A stretch of DNA of 64,000 nucleotides from Acidovorax sp. 1608163 (GCF_003669015.1 NZ_CP033069.1:2986501-3050500); one strand, 5' to 3'. Positions 28,967 through 39,303 are shown, numbered from the stretch's first letter. Notes: generated by a model not told the origin, from the letters alone. Made by a program: numbers and translations.

Positions 28967-29126
28967 AACACCCCTTTATTGGTGAGCCACTTCGCATTTC
29001 GCGTCAACTCCGCTCAATGAGTGGAACACCCGAAAGGGGCAATGGCGCAAGAAGGGTTCTGAAGGCAAGGTGGCTGCGCCGTTGAAGCCGCAGCAGAATG
29101 ACCGGCGGGAGTTTGTGCGCGATTAA
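28967..29126 (+). pseudogene. Remnant of a second VOC gene
   Basis: Two blocks match the VOC gene at 26680-27303. The first, CATTTCGCGTCAACTCCG and its upstream bases, encodes LVSHFAFRVNS and matches WVNHIAFRVNT. The second encodes LNEWNTRKGQWRKKGSEG, then AAPLKPQQNDRREFVRD, and a TAA stop, matching the intact protein's C-terminus almost residue for residue. The roughly 80 codons between them are deleted and the blocks are now in different frames; nothing from the first half is recognisable. It precedes lipoprotein copy B by the same kind of spacer as the intact pair, so the VOC-lipoprotein unit was duplicated as a whole. Confidence 0.88.
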
Positions 29127-29223
29127 CAAACGGTGCGGGCAGCAGCGATAACTGTTCGAAACAGAACGAAAGTTCAATATTAGTTCACAATGTTTTCGTT
29201 TCTAACAGCATTGAAAACCTCCC

Positions 29224-30654
29224 ATGCGTATTGCGTACACCCTGCCGTCTATAGCCATACGAACCATTTTTTCCACCGCTGGCCTGCTCGTTTTTCTGAC
29301 CGCATGCGGAGGCAGTGGATCAGGTAACTCGACACCAACGGTGCCGACAAGTAACCCGCTCAAATTGGATACAACTTACGGCGCTGGAGGGACTGCTCAA
29401 GTCAATTGGCCAGTTCCGTCCGCTTTGGTACTGCAATCCGATGGCAAGTTAATTTTGGCGGGATCGCGACAAACAGCACCGCTACCAGCCGGTAGCTGGA
29501 CAGGGCGCACCGCCCGTGAAGTATTCGCCATCCGGTTGACTGCGAACGGTGCACTAGACACCACGTTCGGGACCAACGGGGAAGTAAAGATTTCCGTACT
29601 TGGCAGCGATACGCCAAGCGATATTAAATTGCAAAAAAACGGGCGCATCCTAGTCGCAGTCAATGCGGCCCAGCCGTGTTCCGTTCAAGAGCATTCACTC
29701 ACCGCACCCTGCCTCACATCTGCTGGTTCGAACGCCAAGTATTCCAGCCAATTGATAGCACTTACGCAGGAGGGTGCGATCGATAAAACGTTTGGCGAGA
29801 GCGGCGTGGCATCCACTGCTGCAAGCCGCAACCCCGAGTCCCTTTCACTTGCCGTCCATAGTGATCAACGCATTTTGCTACTGCGTTCAACCGGGTATGA
29901 ACTGACAGGACTGAGTGAGTATGGCCGCGTTTTAGATATGTTCTCTGCAGACGGCGTGTTAGCTCAAAAAACTACCACAGCCAATTTAGCGTCTGAATGT
30001 TCGGCCTCCGGCACTTCGTTGCTCATTCAAAACTCAGGCAGGATTGTGTCGGCGGGAACGAGAGGCGGGACCACTTACACGAATCCTGCAGAACACCCAG
30101 GGGTCTGCATTGCGACGCATTCCCAAGACACCGGTGAGCAGACTTCAAACACTTGGACTAAATTGGGTGGCAACTTGGGGTTTCGGTCGCTCCACCCGAC
30201 ATCTGAAGGCGGCTTCATGTCCATTGGTACCGTTTGCGATGCCAACAATGACAATTGCCAACTGGGTGTCGCCCGTTACGGCACTGCAGGCACATTGCAA
30301 TTGTCCTTTGGGAATAACGGCGTTGGCAAAATCGGGCTGCCGGCGAGAACAAACCTCCAGTCTGCTGTACCGCTGCCGGACGACAGTCTGATGGTCTTAG
30401 GCAGTCGCGTCGTGTATGGGGAAAATTTCAGCAACCCCCAGGCAGGTGCCGTGTGGGTGCGCATGAAAGCCAATGGGTCTGCTGATACTGATTTCGGTAC
30501 TGGAGGGGTCTTTACAGGCCCCCTCTCCAACCAATCACCCATTCGCTTACTTCCCGACGCGCAAGGGCGTTGGTTAATGATCAGTTATGACGCCCTGACT
30601 GCCGGACCGACCAGTTTCCAAATACAGCGTTTGAGCGGATGGAGTCAGCCATAA
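29224..30654 (+). CDS. Delta-60 repeat lipoprotein, copy B
   Basis: Tandem paralogue of copy A, 476 residues. The lipobox LTAC gives a lipidated cysteine at residue 28, then GGSGSGNST. Repeats are seen as TTYGAGGTAQV, TTFGTNGEVKI, KTFGESGVAS, LSFGNNGVGKIG and TDFGTGGVFTG. Long stretches such as DIKLQKNGRI and GVCIATHSQD align with copy A, while many positions differ, so the duplication is not recent. Like copy A it is AT-richer than its neighbours. It could be a surface or periplasmic binding propeller; no ligand can be named. The following bases 30655-30872 show no gene or terminator. Confidence 0.8.
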   Translation: MRIAYTLPSIAIRTIFSTAGLLVFLTACGGSGSGNSTPTVPTSNPLKLDTTYGAGGTAQVNWPVPSALVLQSDGKLILAGSRQTAPLPAGSWTGRTAREVFAIRLTANGALDTTFGTNGEVKISVLGSDTPSDIKLQKNGRILVAVNAAQPCSVQEHSLTAPCLTSAGSNAKYSSQLIALTQEGAIDKTFGESGVASTAASRNPESLSLAVHSDQRILLLRSTGYELTGLSEYGRVLDMFSADGVLAQKTTTANLASECSASGTSLLIQNSGRIVSAGTRGGTTYTNPAEHPGVCIATHSQDTGEQTSNTWTKLGGNLGFRSLHPTSEGGFMSIGTVCDANNDNCQLGVARYGTAGTLQLSFGNNGVGKIGLPARTNLQSAVPLPDDSLMVLGSRVVYGENFSNPQAGAVWVRMKANGSADTDFGTGGVFTGPLSNQSPIRLLPDAQGRWLMISYDALTAGPTSFQIQRLSGWSQP

Positions 30655-30872
30655 GTCACCCGTGGCGCAATGGAGACTGCAATCAGTTCATCGACCCTGC
30701 TACGCCGTCACGGGCAGCACTTGCAAACATCTCCATTGCAGAGTTGAAAAGGGCGTCGCACGGCTGCTGATGCTGCCTGCGTGGTGCTCTGATTCATTCC
30801 TTGCTCTCAAGCCACCTGGCGGTCAGCTGAAACACATAACCAGCTGCGAATCTACGGAATACGAACGTCGCT

Positions 30873-31802
30873 CTACGCGGCTTTCGCCACATGGAATAGC
30901 CACCGCGAAAACGCCTGAAGCACCGGCGACTGCTCCGGCGCATTCGGACTGACCAGGTAATAGCCGCGCTCGCCGCGCAACGGTTTTTGGCAAGCCACCA
31001 CCAGATCGCCACTGGCCAATTCGGCCTCGATCAACATGGGCGGCATGAGCGCCACGCCCATGCCATGGGTGGCGGCCACCGCCAGCATGGAGAACAATTC
31101 GTAGCGCGGGCCGTCCAATGCGCGGGGGGCGTCCACTCCCATCGCATCAAACCACTGCCGCCAGGCGTATGGGCGTGTGCTTTGCTGCAGCAAGGGCAAG
31201 TCAGCGAGGGCTTCGGCGGCTACGGGCTGGTGGGCTCTGCCCCGGCCTCGGGGCGCTGTGGACTCCAGCAGGCGCGGGCTGCACACGGGCACGACCTCTT
31301 CGTGCATCAGCAACTGGGCCTGCACGCCGGGCCAATTGGCAACCTGCTCGGGCGTTCCTGCATACAAGGCGGCATCGAAGGTAGTGTCGGCAAACAGAAA
31401 AGGCCGCGTCTGCGTATCGATGTGCACCACGATGTCGGGGTGCACCTGCGCCAACTGCGGCAGGCGCGGTATCAGCCAGCGGGTGGCGAACGTGGGCACG
31501 GCCGCCAGCGACAGCGTGCCGCCCTCGCCCTGGTGGGCCATCACGTCAAGCGTGTCGCGCTCCAGCCCCTGCAGCGAGCGCGCCACCTGGCGGCCATAGT
31601 GCGCACCGGCAGGCGTGAGCACCACGCCGTGGCGTGTGCGGCGAAAGAGCTGCACGCCCAAAAACTCCTCCAACGCCTGGATCTGGCGGGACACGGCGCT
31701 CTGGGTCAGCGACAGCTCCTGCGCGGCGCGGGTGTAGCTCTCGTGGCGAGCGGCGACTTCAAAACAGGCCAGTGCCTGGGTCGATGGAATGTTGCGGCGC
31801 AT
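30873..31802 (-). CDS. LysR-family regulator, GcvA-like, of the glutarate genes
   Basis: Transcription factor of 309 residues with an N-terminal winged helix (ALACFEVAARHESYTRAAQELSLTQ read in parts: ARHESYTRAAQEL, SLTQSAVSRQIQALEE) and a C-terminal effector domain ending in YYLVSPNAPEQSPVLQAF, typical of the GcvA/AmpR subgroup. It is divergent from gcdH with a 177-base gap, the standard layout for LysR control, so glutaryl-CoA or glutarate is a likely effector by context. The reading frame stays open far upstream into gcdH on the other strand, but ATG 31802 (MRRNIPSTQAL) begins the family domain. Confidence 0.92.
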   Translation of the reverse strand: MRRNIPSTQALACFEVAARHESYTRAAQELSLTQSAVSRQIQALEEFLGVQLFRRTRHGVVLTPAGAHYGRQVARSLQGLERDTLDVMAHQGEGGTLSLAAVPTFATRWLIPRLPQLAQVHPDIVVHIDTQTRPFLFADTTFDAALYAGTPEQVANWPGVQAQLLMHEEVVPVCSPRLLESTAPRGRGRAHQPVAAEALADLPLLQQSTRPYAWRQWFDAMGVDAPRALDGPRYELFSMLAVAATHGMGVALMPPMLIEAELASGDLVVACQKPLRGERGYYLVSPNAPEQSPVLQAFSRWLFHVAKAA

Positions 31803-31979
31803 GATGAATAGGAACTTGTAGTTGACCTTTCCACCATGGAGCGGTGGCCGGCAAGTATTCCATACATTCCATAAACGCATGTCTGGATGAAAAGAACTCG
31901 CTTGCGGGGCGCCACGCCACAACCTACGATGCACCCCAGACCCGTTTCTTTTCACGCTTCTTTCGACTTGGAGACACAC

Positions 31980-33176
31980 ATGGCCCACGCCGCTTTTCAA
32001 TGGGATGACCCTTTCCTCCTGAGCCAGCAACTGACCGACGACGAGCGCGCCATCCAGGCCGCTGCCGCCGCCTACTGCCAGGACAAGCTGGCGCCCCGCG
32101 TGCTCGACGCCTTCCGCCACGAAAAGATGGACGTGAGCATCTTCCGCGAGATGGGCGAAGTGGGCCTCTTGGGGCCCACCATCCCCGAGCAGTACGGCGG
32201 CCCCGGCCTGTCTTACGTGGCCTACGGCCTGATCGCCCGCGAGGTGGAACGCGTGGATTCGGGCTACCGCTCCATGGCCAGCGTGCAAAGCTCGCTGGTG
32301 ATGGTGCCCATCCATGAGTTCGGCACCGAAGCACAAAAGCAGAAGTACCTGCCCAAGCTCGCCACCGGCGAGTGGATCGGCTGCTTCGGCCTGACCGAGC
32401 CCGACCACGGCTCCGACCCCGGCAGCATGGCCACACGCGCCTACAAGGTCGATGGCGGCTACAAGCTCAAGGGCAGCAAGATGTGGATCACCAACAGCCC
32501 CGTGGCCGATGTGTTCGTGGTCTGGGCCAAGGAAGTCTCTGAAGGCGGCGCCGTGGGCCCCATCCGCGGCTTTGTGCTGGAAAAGGGCTGGAAGGGCCTG
32601 ACGGCCCCCGCCATCCACGGCAAGGTGGGCCTGCGCGCCTCCATCACCGGCGAGATCGTGATGGACGACGTGTTCGTGCCCGAAGAAAACGCCTTCCCTG
32701 AAGTGCAGGGCCTGAAAGGCCCCTTTACCTGCCTGAACAGCGCGCGCTACGGCATCGCCTGGGGCGCCCTGGGTGCGGCCGAGTTCTGCTGGCACACCGC
32801 CCGCCAGTACACGCTGGACCGCAAGCAGTTTGGCCGCCCCCTGGCCGCCAACCAGCTCATCCAGAAGAAGCTGGCCGACATGCAGACCGAAATCGCCATC
32901 GGCCTGCAGGCCTGCCTGCAGTTCGGCCGCATGAAGGACGCGGGTACGGCCAGCGTGGAAGGCACCTCCATCATCAAGCGCAACAGCTGCGGCAAGGCGC
33001 TGGACATTGCCCGCCTGGCGCGCGACATGATGGGTGGCAACGGCATCAGCGACGAATTCGGCGTGGCCCGCCACCTGGTGAACCTGGAAGTGGTGAACAC
33101 CTACGAAGGCACGCACGATGTGCACGCACTGATTCTGGGCCGGGCGCAGACGGGAATTGCCGCGTTCGCGAACTGA
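31980..33176 (+). CDS. gcdH: Glutaryl-CoA dehydrogenase
   Basis: Flavoenzyme that oxidises and decarboxylates glutaryl-CoA to crotonyl-CoA in lysine, tryptophan and glutarate breakdown. The 398-residue protein shows [15 protein letters not shown] (flavin/substrate contacts), [32 protein letters not shown] and the catalytic base E376 in [15 protein letters not shown], wording specific to this acyl-CoA dehydrogenase branch. ATG 31980 ([11 protein letters not shown]) is chosen over upstream codons because family similarity begins there. A CaiB-type CoA-transferase and a Bug binding-protein gene follow, forming a glutarate unit with the divergent LysR gene. Confidence 0.95.
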   Translation: MAHAAFQWDDPFLLSQQLTDDERAIQAAAAAYCQDKLAPRVLDAFRHEKMDVSIFREMGEVGLLGPTIPEQYGGPGLSYVAYGLIAREVERVDSGYRSMASVQSSLVMVPIHEFGTEAQKQKYLPKLATGEWIGCFGLTEPDHGSDPGSMATRAYKVDGGYKLKGSKMWITNSPVADVFVVWAKEVSEGGAVGPIRGFVLEKGWKGLTAPAIHGKVGLRASITGEIVMDDVFVPEENAFPEVQGLKGPFTCLNSARYGIAWGALGAAEFCWHTARQYTLDRKQFGRPLAANQLIQKKLADMQTEIAIGLQACLQFGRMKDAGTASVEGTSIIKRNSCGKALDIARLARDMMGGNGISDEFGVARHLVNLEVVNTYEGTHDVHALILGRAQTGIAAFAN

Positions 33177-33237
33177 AGCAAAGAAGACCTCCTGGCCGCT
33201 GCACGCTAGACGCGACACGCTACACGCTGCGGCGGTG

Positions 33238-33352
33238 AGAACTCCCCTCTCCCCTCGCGGGAGAGGGGCCGGGGGAGAGGGGGTTGCGGCGCAACCGGCG
33301 TGCCTGATCACCCCCCTCTCCCCCACCCTCTCCCGCGAGGGGAGAGGGAGTG
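33238..33352. repeat. CCCTCTCCC-type inverted repeat pair
   Basis: Two arms rich in CCCTCTCCC and its complement (CTCGCGGGAGAGGGG near 33257 and CCCGCGAGGGGAGAGGG near 33333) flank a loop region, giving a potential hairpin of over 100 bases. This kind of element is scattered through many proteobacterial genomes. It lies between gcdH and the transferase gene. Confidence 0.75.
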
Positions 33353-33390
33353 AATGCGGGGTACGCACACGCGCATTTGAAGTGTTTTAG

Positions 33391-33440
33391 GCCCCTAGCG
33401 CTTTATAGACAAGCGCTAGAAGCTATCAATTTAATAGTAA
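33391..33440. repeat. Dispersed palindromic repeat, copy 6
   Basis: CCCCTAGCGCTTTATAGACA, then AAGCGCTAGAAGCTATCAA. It ends about ten bases before the transferase start codon, inside the leader. Confidence 0.8.
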
Positions 33441-33450
33441 ACCATCCCCC

Positions 33451-34720
33451 ATGACCACACCCCCCCCAACGCAGGCGCCCTCGCAGGCATCAAGGTGCTC
33501 GACCTCTCCCGCGTGCTGGCCGGGCCATGGTGCACGCAGATCCTGGCCGACCTGGGTGCGGACGTGGTCAAGGTAGAGCGCCCCGGCGTGGGCGACGACA
33601 CGCGCCAGTGGGGCCCCCCTTTTTGAAAGACGCGGACGGCAACGACACCCACCAGGCCAGCTACTACACCGCCTGCAACCGCAACAAGCGCTCGGTCACC
33701 ATCGACATGGCCTCGCCCGAAGGCCAGGCGCTCATCAAACAGATGGCACTGGAGGCGGACATCGTGGTGGAGAACTTCAAGGTCGGCGGCCTGAAGCAAT
33801 ACGGACTGGACCACGCGAGCCTGCGCGCACTCAACCCGCGCCTCATCTACTGCTCCGTCACCGGCTTCGGCCAAGACGGCCCCTACGCCGAGCGCGCAGG
33901 CTACGACCTGATGGTGCAGGCCATGACGGGCCTGATGAGCATCACAGGCCAGGCCGACACCGAGCCCGGCGGCGGCCCGATGCGCGTGGGCGTGGCCGTG
34001 ATCGACCTGTTCACCGGCCTGTACGCCAGCAACGCCATCCTGGCCGCGCTGCACGTGCGCGACAACGCGGTGAACGGCACGGGCCAGGGCCAGCACATCG
34101 ACATGGCCCTGCTCGACGTGGGCATGGCCGTGCTGGCCAACCAAGCCTCGGGCTTCCTGGCTACGGGCAAGGCGCCTGGGCGCATGGGCAACAGCCACCC
34201 CAGCCTCGCGCCCTACCAGGACTTTGCGACCGCCGACGGCAACATGCTGCTGGCCATTGGCAACGACGGCCAGTTCCAGCGCTTTTGCGCCGCCGCAGGC
34301 CAGCCCCAGTGGGCCAGCGACCCGCGCTATGCCACCAACACGCTGCGCGTGCAAAACCGCACCGCGCTGATCCCCGCCATGGAGGCCGTGACGCGCACCC
34401 GTACCACCGCCGACTGGATCGCCCTGCTGGAAGACAAGGCCGTGCCCTGCGGCCCCATCAACACCATTGCCCAAGCGTTTGACGACGCGCAAGTGCAGGC
34501 GCGCGGCCTGGCCCTATCGTTGCCACGGTGGAAGGACGGCGAGGCAGGCGATGGCGTGCAACAGATCACCGGCGTGGCCAGCCCGCTGCGCCTGTCGGCC
34601 ACACCGCCGGTGTTGCGCAACGCGCCTCCGGCCCTGGGCCAGCACACCGACGAAGTGCTGCGTGAACTGGGGTTGGATGACGCACGCATTGCAGCGTTGC
34701 GGGTCGCCAAAGCCATTTGA
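33451..34720 (+). pseudogene. CaiB/BaiF CoA-transferase (probable glutarate CoA-transferase), two apparent frameshifts
   Basis: Class III CoA-transferase, expected by context to make glutaryl-CoA from glutarate. ATG 33451 starts MTTPPP, but the family start [20 protein letters not shown] lies one frame away: a missing C in the C8 run 33460-33467 explains it. The frame then hits TGA after QWGPPF; one missing C in the C6 run 33614-33619 restores [16 protein letters not shown]. From there the protein is intact: RNKRSVTIDM, FGQDGPYAERAGYDLMVQA, the catalytic aspartate in HIDMALLDVGMA, and VPCGPINTIAQAF. Both defects are single-base losses in C runs, so sequencing error is likelier than decay. It sits between gcdH and a Bug gene. 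Confidence 0.87.
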
Positions 34721-34916
34721 CCGGTTCCGCTTCACCACTTGATGGCTTGAAGCAACGCCAAACGCTCAGGGCGGCTTGCGCCACCCAGCGGCGCTGCCAC
34801 AGCACCCGCCAAGTGGTGTGGCCACTCTGACAACCCCCAGGGCGCACAGGCGCCCTTTGCTGCGATTCCCTGCGCCAGCCTGTGCTGCCCGCCACATATA
34901 ACAAGGAGACAACACC

Positions 34917-35901
34917 ATGATCCGTCGCACCGCCCTGTCCCTGGGCGTCCTCGCACTCGCCAGCACCGCCGCTGTTATCAGCACAGCCGCACACGCCCAA
35001 ACCGCTTGGCCCACCAAGCCAATTCGCCTGCTGGTGCCCTTTGCCGCCGGGGTACGACCGACCTGGTGGCCCGCACCATTGCCGAGCCCCTGGGCCGCGA
35101 ACTGGGCCAGCCTGTGGTGGTGGAAAACAAGGGCGGCGGTGGCGGCAGCATCGGCGCAGCAGAAACAGCCCGCGCCACCCCGACGGCTACAACCTGGGCG
35201 TGGCCACGGTGTCCACCACCGCCACCAACCCGGCCATCAACCCCAAGATCCCGTACAACGTGGCCACCGACTTCACGCCCATCGTGAACATTGCGGCCAC
35301 TCCCAATGTGATTGCCGCCAACCCCAAGCTGCCGTTTCACGACTACAAGGGCATGCTGGCCACCATCAAGAAAGAGCCTGGTAGATACGCCTATGCCTCG
35401 CCTGGCAACGGCAGCATCACCCACCTGATGATGGAGATGTTCAAGCTGGACACCCAGACTTTCATGGTGCACGTGCCCTACCGAGGGTCCGGCCCTGCGC
35501 TGACCGACGCGGTGGCCGGCCAGGTGCCACTGATTTTTGACAACCTGCCCTCCGCCCTGCCCTTCATCAAGGAAAAGCGCCTGGTCGCCCTGGTGGTGGC
35601 GGCGCCGCAGCGCGTGGCAGCCTTGCCCGATGTGCCCACCTTCAAAGAGGTGGGCTTGGAGCAGGTCAACCGCATGGCCTATTACGGCATCGTGGGCCCC
35701 AAAGGCCTGCCCAAGGACATCGTGGACAAGGTGAACGCGGCCGTGCGCAAGGTGGTGCAAGACCCCGCCATCCGCAAACGCATTGAGGAGACGGGCTCGA
35801 TCATCATGGCCGACACCCCGGAAGCCTTTGCCAAGCAGATGCGCGAAGAACTGGCCGTGTACAAAGACGTGGTGGCCAAGCAAAAGCTGACCATGGACTG
35901 A
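34917..35901 (+). pseudogene. Bug/TctC-family periplasmic binding protein, two apparent frameshifts
   Basis: Solute-binding protein of the tripartite tricarboxylate transporter family (Bug). Signal peptide MIRRTALSLGVLAL to AHAQ, then WPTKPIRLLVPFAAG. After this one G is missing from the G4 run 35049-35052, and after RATP one C is missing from the C4 run 35178-35181; restoring both gives GGTTDLVARTIAEPLG, VVVENKGGGGG and DGYNLGVATV in one frame. The rest is intact: HVPYRGSGPALTDAV, LPDVPTFKEVGLE and YYGIVGPKGLP. Context suggests a role in glutarate uptake, but no TctA/TctB membrane genes are present. AAGGAG precedes the ATG, and a terminator follows at 35954. Confidence 0.87.
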
Positions 35902-35953
35902 GCGCCTGTGTGCCCACCTGGGCACATTCAGGCCCTGGGCATCCACCCCTCTG

Positions 35954-35979
35954 AGCCCCGCCCTGTGCGGGGCTTTTTT
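35954..35979 (+). terminator. Rho-independent terminator of the glutarate unit
   Basis: Eight-base stem AGCCCCGC and GCGGGGCT with a five-base loop, followed by TTTTTT. Confidence 0.92.
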
Positions 35980-36177
35980 CTTGGGTGCGGCCACTTTCAG
36001 ACCTCCCTGCCCGCAAGCCACAGCCCCTGCGACCCATTTAGCGCTTCACAAAAGCCTGCGCATTCTGATAATGGAGCAGCCCCAGCCCATGTCGCCCCTG
36101 TTTGCGCGTGGCGCTGTGGCGTGCTGCGGCCTTCCCTTTGCCCCAACGGACCCCGAGTCCACTGCAGGAGGTTCCCC

Positions 36178-37767
36178 ATGAAGCTCAGTGTCAAGCTCCC
36201 ACTCGCATTCATGGCCGCGCTGCTGCTGCTCATGATGGCAGCGCTGTTCGGCATCCAGCAGCTCAATCAGGCGCTGAACGTGTACGAAACCACGGTGGCC
36301 CACAACTACGAGCACGAGCGACGGGCCGCTACCATGCTGCAAGACTTCAAGGTGCAGGTGCAAGAGTGGAAGAACGTGCTGCTGCGCGGCAAGGACGCCG
36401 CCCAACGCGACCGTTACTGGGCGGCCTTTCAAAAGCAGGAAAAAGCCGTGGCCCAGGCCGTCAGCCAATTGCAAAGCGACCTGCCCAGCGGCCCGGCACT
36501 GGACAAAGTGCGCGCCTTCAGCCAGGCGCATGAACGCATGGGCGCGGTCTACCGCAAGGGCTACGAGGCCTTTCAGGCCGCAGACAACGATGCCCAGGCA
36601 GGGGATAAAGCCGTGCAGGGCATGGACCGGGAGCCATCGCAACTGCTGGACCAGGCGGGCGACCTGATTGCCCAGGCCAGCACCGAGGTGGCCAAAGCGG
36701 CCGGTCAGCGGGCCAGCCAGGCCAACACCGTCAGCCTGCTGGTGATGCTGGTGGTGTGCGCTGCCAGCGTAGTGGGGGCGCTGGCGTTCAGCCGCTCGGT
36801 GGTGCGGCCCATTGGGCAGGCGGTGCAGGTGTCACAGGCCGTGGCCAAGGGTGACCTGACGGCAGCCAACCCATCGCGTGGCAAGGATGAGATCGCGCAA
36901 CTGCTCAACGCGTTGCACGACATGCAAGGCAGCCTGGCCCAGGTGGTGCAGCGCGTGCGCGCCAACGCCCAGAGCGTCGCCGGGGCCAGCGCCGAGATCG
37001 CCACGGGCAACAACGACCTGTCCATGCGCACAGAGCAACAAGCCAGCGCGCTGGAGCAAACCTCGGCCTCGATGGAGGAACTGAACTCCACCGTACAGGC
37101 CAACGCCGACAGCGCGCGCCAGGCCAGCCAACTGGCGGTGAATGCATCGTCGGTAGCGGTGCAAGGCGGCAACGTGGTGGCCGAAGTGGTAACCACCATG
37201 CGCGGCATCAACGACAGTAGCAAAAGAATCGCCGACATCATTGGCGTGATCGATGGCATCGCCTTCCAGACCAACATCCTGGCGCTGAATGCGGCGGTGG
37301 AAGCGGCCCGTGCCGGGGAGCAAGGCCGGGGCTTTGCCGTGGTGGCCAGCGAGGTGCGCAGCCTGGCCCAGCGCAGCGCCCAGGCCGCCAAAGAGATCAA
37401 GGGGTTGATCCACACCAGCGTGGAGCGGGTAGAGCAAGGATCGGCACTGGTCGATCAGGCGGGCACCACCATGACCGAGGTGGTGGCCTCCATCCGCCGC
37501 GTGACGGACATCGTGGCCGAGATCAGCGCCGCCAGCAGCGAGCAAAGCCAGGGTGTGAGCCAGGTGGGCGAGGCCATCACCCAGATGGACCAGGTCACCC
37601 AGCAGAACGCCGCCTTGGTCGAGGAAAGCGCTGCCGCAGCCGACAGCCTCAGGGTGCAAGCGCAGCAACTGGTGGAGGCCGTGGCGGTGTTCCGCCTGTC
37701 AGCGCACGATGCCGACACGCGCGCTCTGGCAGACCCCGCAGGCAGCCTGCAATTGGCGGCAGGCTGA
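36178..37767 (+). CDS. Methyl-accepting chemotaxis protein
   Basis: Transmembrane chemoreceptor of 529 residues. Helix 1 covers about residues 6-28 ([19 protein letters not shown]), a four-helix-bundle periplasmic domain follows, and helix 2 covers about 185-205. A HAMP linker ([12 protein letters not shown]) leads into the signalling domain, whose hairpin tip [19 protein letters not shown] and [15 protein letters not shown] is nearly invariant in the family. The C-terminus lacks an NWETF-type pentapeptide tether for CheR. AGGAGG lies 7 bases before ATG 36178. The ligand is unknown; the adjacent glutarate genes are terminated separately, so no link is claimed. Confidence 0.95.
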   Translation: MKLSVKLPLAFMAALLLLMMAALFGIQQLNQALNVYETTVAHNYEHERRAATMLQDFKVQVQEWKNVLLRGKDAAQRDRYWAAFQKQEKAVAQAVSQLQSDLPSGPALDKVRAFSQAHERMGAVYRKGYEAFQAADNDAQAGDKAVQGMDREPSQLLDQAGDLIAQASTEVAKAAGQRASQANTVSLLVMLVVCAASVVGALAFSRSVVRPIGQAVQVSQAVAKGDLTAANPSRGKDEIAQLLNALHDMQGSLAQVVQRVRANAQSVAGASAEIATGNNDLSMRTEQQASALEQTSASMEELNSTVQANADSARQASQLAVNASSVAVQGGNVVAEVVTTMRGINDSSKRIADIIGVIDGIAFQTNILALNAAVEAARAGEQGRGFAVVASEVRSLAQRSAQAAKEIKGLIHTSVERVEQGSALVDQAGTTMTEVVASIRRVTDIVAEISAASSEQSQGVSQVGEAITQMDQVTQQNAALVEESAAAADSLRVQAQQLVEAVAVFRLSAHDADTRALADPAGSLQLAAG

Positions 37768-37818
37768 CCACGCGCTGCTAGCACAGGTCACAGAGGCCCC
37801 GAAGGCCCCAGAGACCAC

Positions 37819-39081
37819 TCACAAAATCGCACCCGGCTGCTCTCCCCGCTCGTACACCACATGGGCGCGGCCCACGATCAGGGGGTCGAGCGTGCCCAGG
37901 CGTGCCAGGTCTTTGGCGGCATAGGGCAGCTTGTGCAGCACGTAGCGCATCGCGTTCAGGCGTGCACGCTTCTTGCAGTCGCTCTTGATCACCGTCCAAG
38001 GCGCATCGGCCGTGTCGGTGTCGCAAAACATGGCCTCTTTGGCGCGGGTGTAGTCGTCCCATTTGTCCAGCGATGCGGTGTCGATGGGGCTGAGCTTCCA
38101 CTGCTTGAGCGGGTGCGCCTCGCGCTCCTTGAAGCGGCGGCGTTGCTCCTTTTGGCTGACGGAGAACCAGAATTTGATCACATGCACGCCGCTGCGCACC
38201 AGGTGGCGCTCAAACTCAGGCGCCTGGCGCATGAACTCGCTGTACTCGGCATCCGAGCAAAAGCCCATCACACGCTCCACCCCGGCGCGGTTGTACCAGC
38301 TGCGGTCAAACATCACGATCTCGCCCTGCGTCGGCAGGTGCTGCACATAGCGCTGAAAGTACCACTGGCCGCGCTCGGTCTCGGTGGGCTTTTGCAGCGC
38401 CACAACGCGCGCACCACGGGGATTGAGGTGCTCCATGAAGCGCTTGATGGTGCCGCCCTTGCCTGCCGCATCGCGCCCCTCAAACAAGATCACCACGCGC
38501 TGGCCGGTCTCCTTCACCCAGGCCTGCAGCTTGAGCAGCTCCACCTGCAGCCGAAACTTCTCGCGCTCGTAGGTCGAGCGGCGCAACAGGTTGCGGTAAG
38601 GGTAAGCCCCCCGGCGCCAGTCGCGGGCAAGCTCCTCGTCGGGGTTGACGCCATCGGCATCTCCGTCGCCACTGGCCTCACGGCCCACATGCTGGCGCAG
38701 GGCTTCGTGCAACGCCTCCAGGTCGTCTTGCGATGCGCCCTCCAGCAGCGCCCGCAGGCTGGCAATGCGCTGCTGGGTGGATTGGGTGGCGTCATCGCTG
38801 CTGAGCAAGGACAACACCGCGGCCGTCTGCTGCCCCTGCGCAGCCTGCACCGCTTGCTGCGCCACATGCCGGGCCAGCGTGGCGGGCTGCAGGCTGGGTG
38901 GCACGTCGCCCCGGGCCACCGTGCGCACGGCGCGGGGTGAGGCCTTCACCACAGCCCCCGCCGCAGCGCTTGCGCGCCGGCGTGTGGCGGGCGCTGCGGC
39001 CTCCACATTGCCCAAAGGGCTGGAAGAGATCGAAGGACTGGCCGAAGCGGATGGGGTGGTGGGAGCACGGCGTGGGGTCAT
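37819..39081 (-). CDS. ppk2: Polyphosphate kinase 2
   Basis: Nucleoside-phosphate kinase that uses polyphosphate as phosphate donor. The P-loop is EGRDAAGKGG at residues 201-210 and the Walker B/lid region begins FDRSWYNRAGVERVMGF near 258. FWFSVSQKEQRRRFKER and WTVIKSDCKKRARLNAMR complete the PPK2 core. The first 150 residues are alanine/serine-rich and probably disordered, longer than usual for a one-domain PPK2. The core wording fits class I enzymes that mainly form ATP or GTP from diphosphates. It is followed upstream by a palindromic repeat and the ribH gene, all minus strand. Confidence 0.93.
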   Translation of the reverse strand: MTPRRAPTTPSASASPSISSSPLGNVEAAAPATRRRASAAAGAVVKASPRAVRTVARGDVPPSLQPATLARHVAQQAVQAAQGQQTAAVLSLLSSDDATQSTQQRIASLRALLEGASQDDLEALHEALRQHVGREASGDGDADGVNPDEELARDWRRGAYPYRNLLRRSTYEREKFRLQVELLKLQAWVKETGQRVVILFEGRDAAGKGGTIKRFMEHLNPRGARVVALQKPTETERGQWYFQRYVQHLPTQGEIVMFDRSWYNRAGVERVMGFCSDAEYSEFMRQAPEFERHLVRSGVHVIKFWFSVSQKEQRRRFKEREAHPLKQWKLSPIDTASLDKWDDYTRAKEAMFCDTDTADAPWTVIKSDCKKRARLNAMRYVLHKLPYAAKDLARLGTLDPLIVGRAHVVYERGEQPGAIL

Positions 39082-39303
39082 GGCAAGGTCTCCGGTTGGG
39101 TGCCCCAGGGGGCTACGCTGCAGACTGCATGAACTTCAAGGGCCACACAGCAAGCGTCGCAGCGCACCTGGGTGCACGTCACAAAATCGTCAAAAACCCC
39201 ATTCTTGCGCGCAGGGCTCGCAGCGATTTGACAGACATCAAGGCGGTTTGCAATAGCCAGCCATGCCCTGTCGCGAGCTTGAGGCGGGGCCCGCCCTATC
39301 TAT

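Noticed and set aside
28967..29126. Separate small gene between the two Delta-60 lipoproteins
   Set aside because: It has no start, two incompatible frames, and matches two blocks of the intact VOC gene, so it is a remnant.
30873..33368. 831-codon minus-strand frame starting far upstream of the LysR gene
   Set aside because: The first 520 codons are antisense to gcdH; only the part from ATG 31802 matches a LysR regulator.
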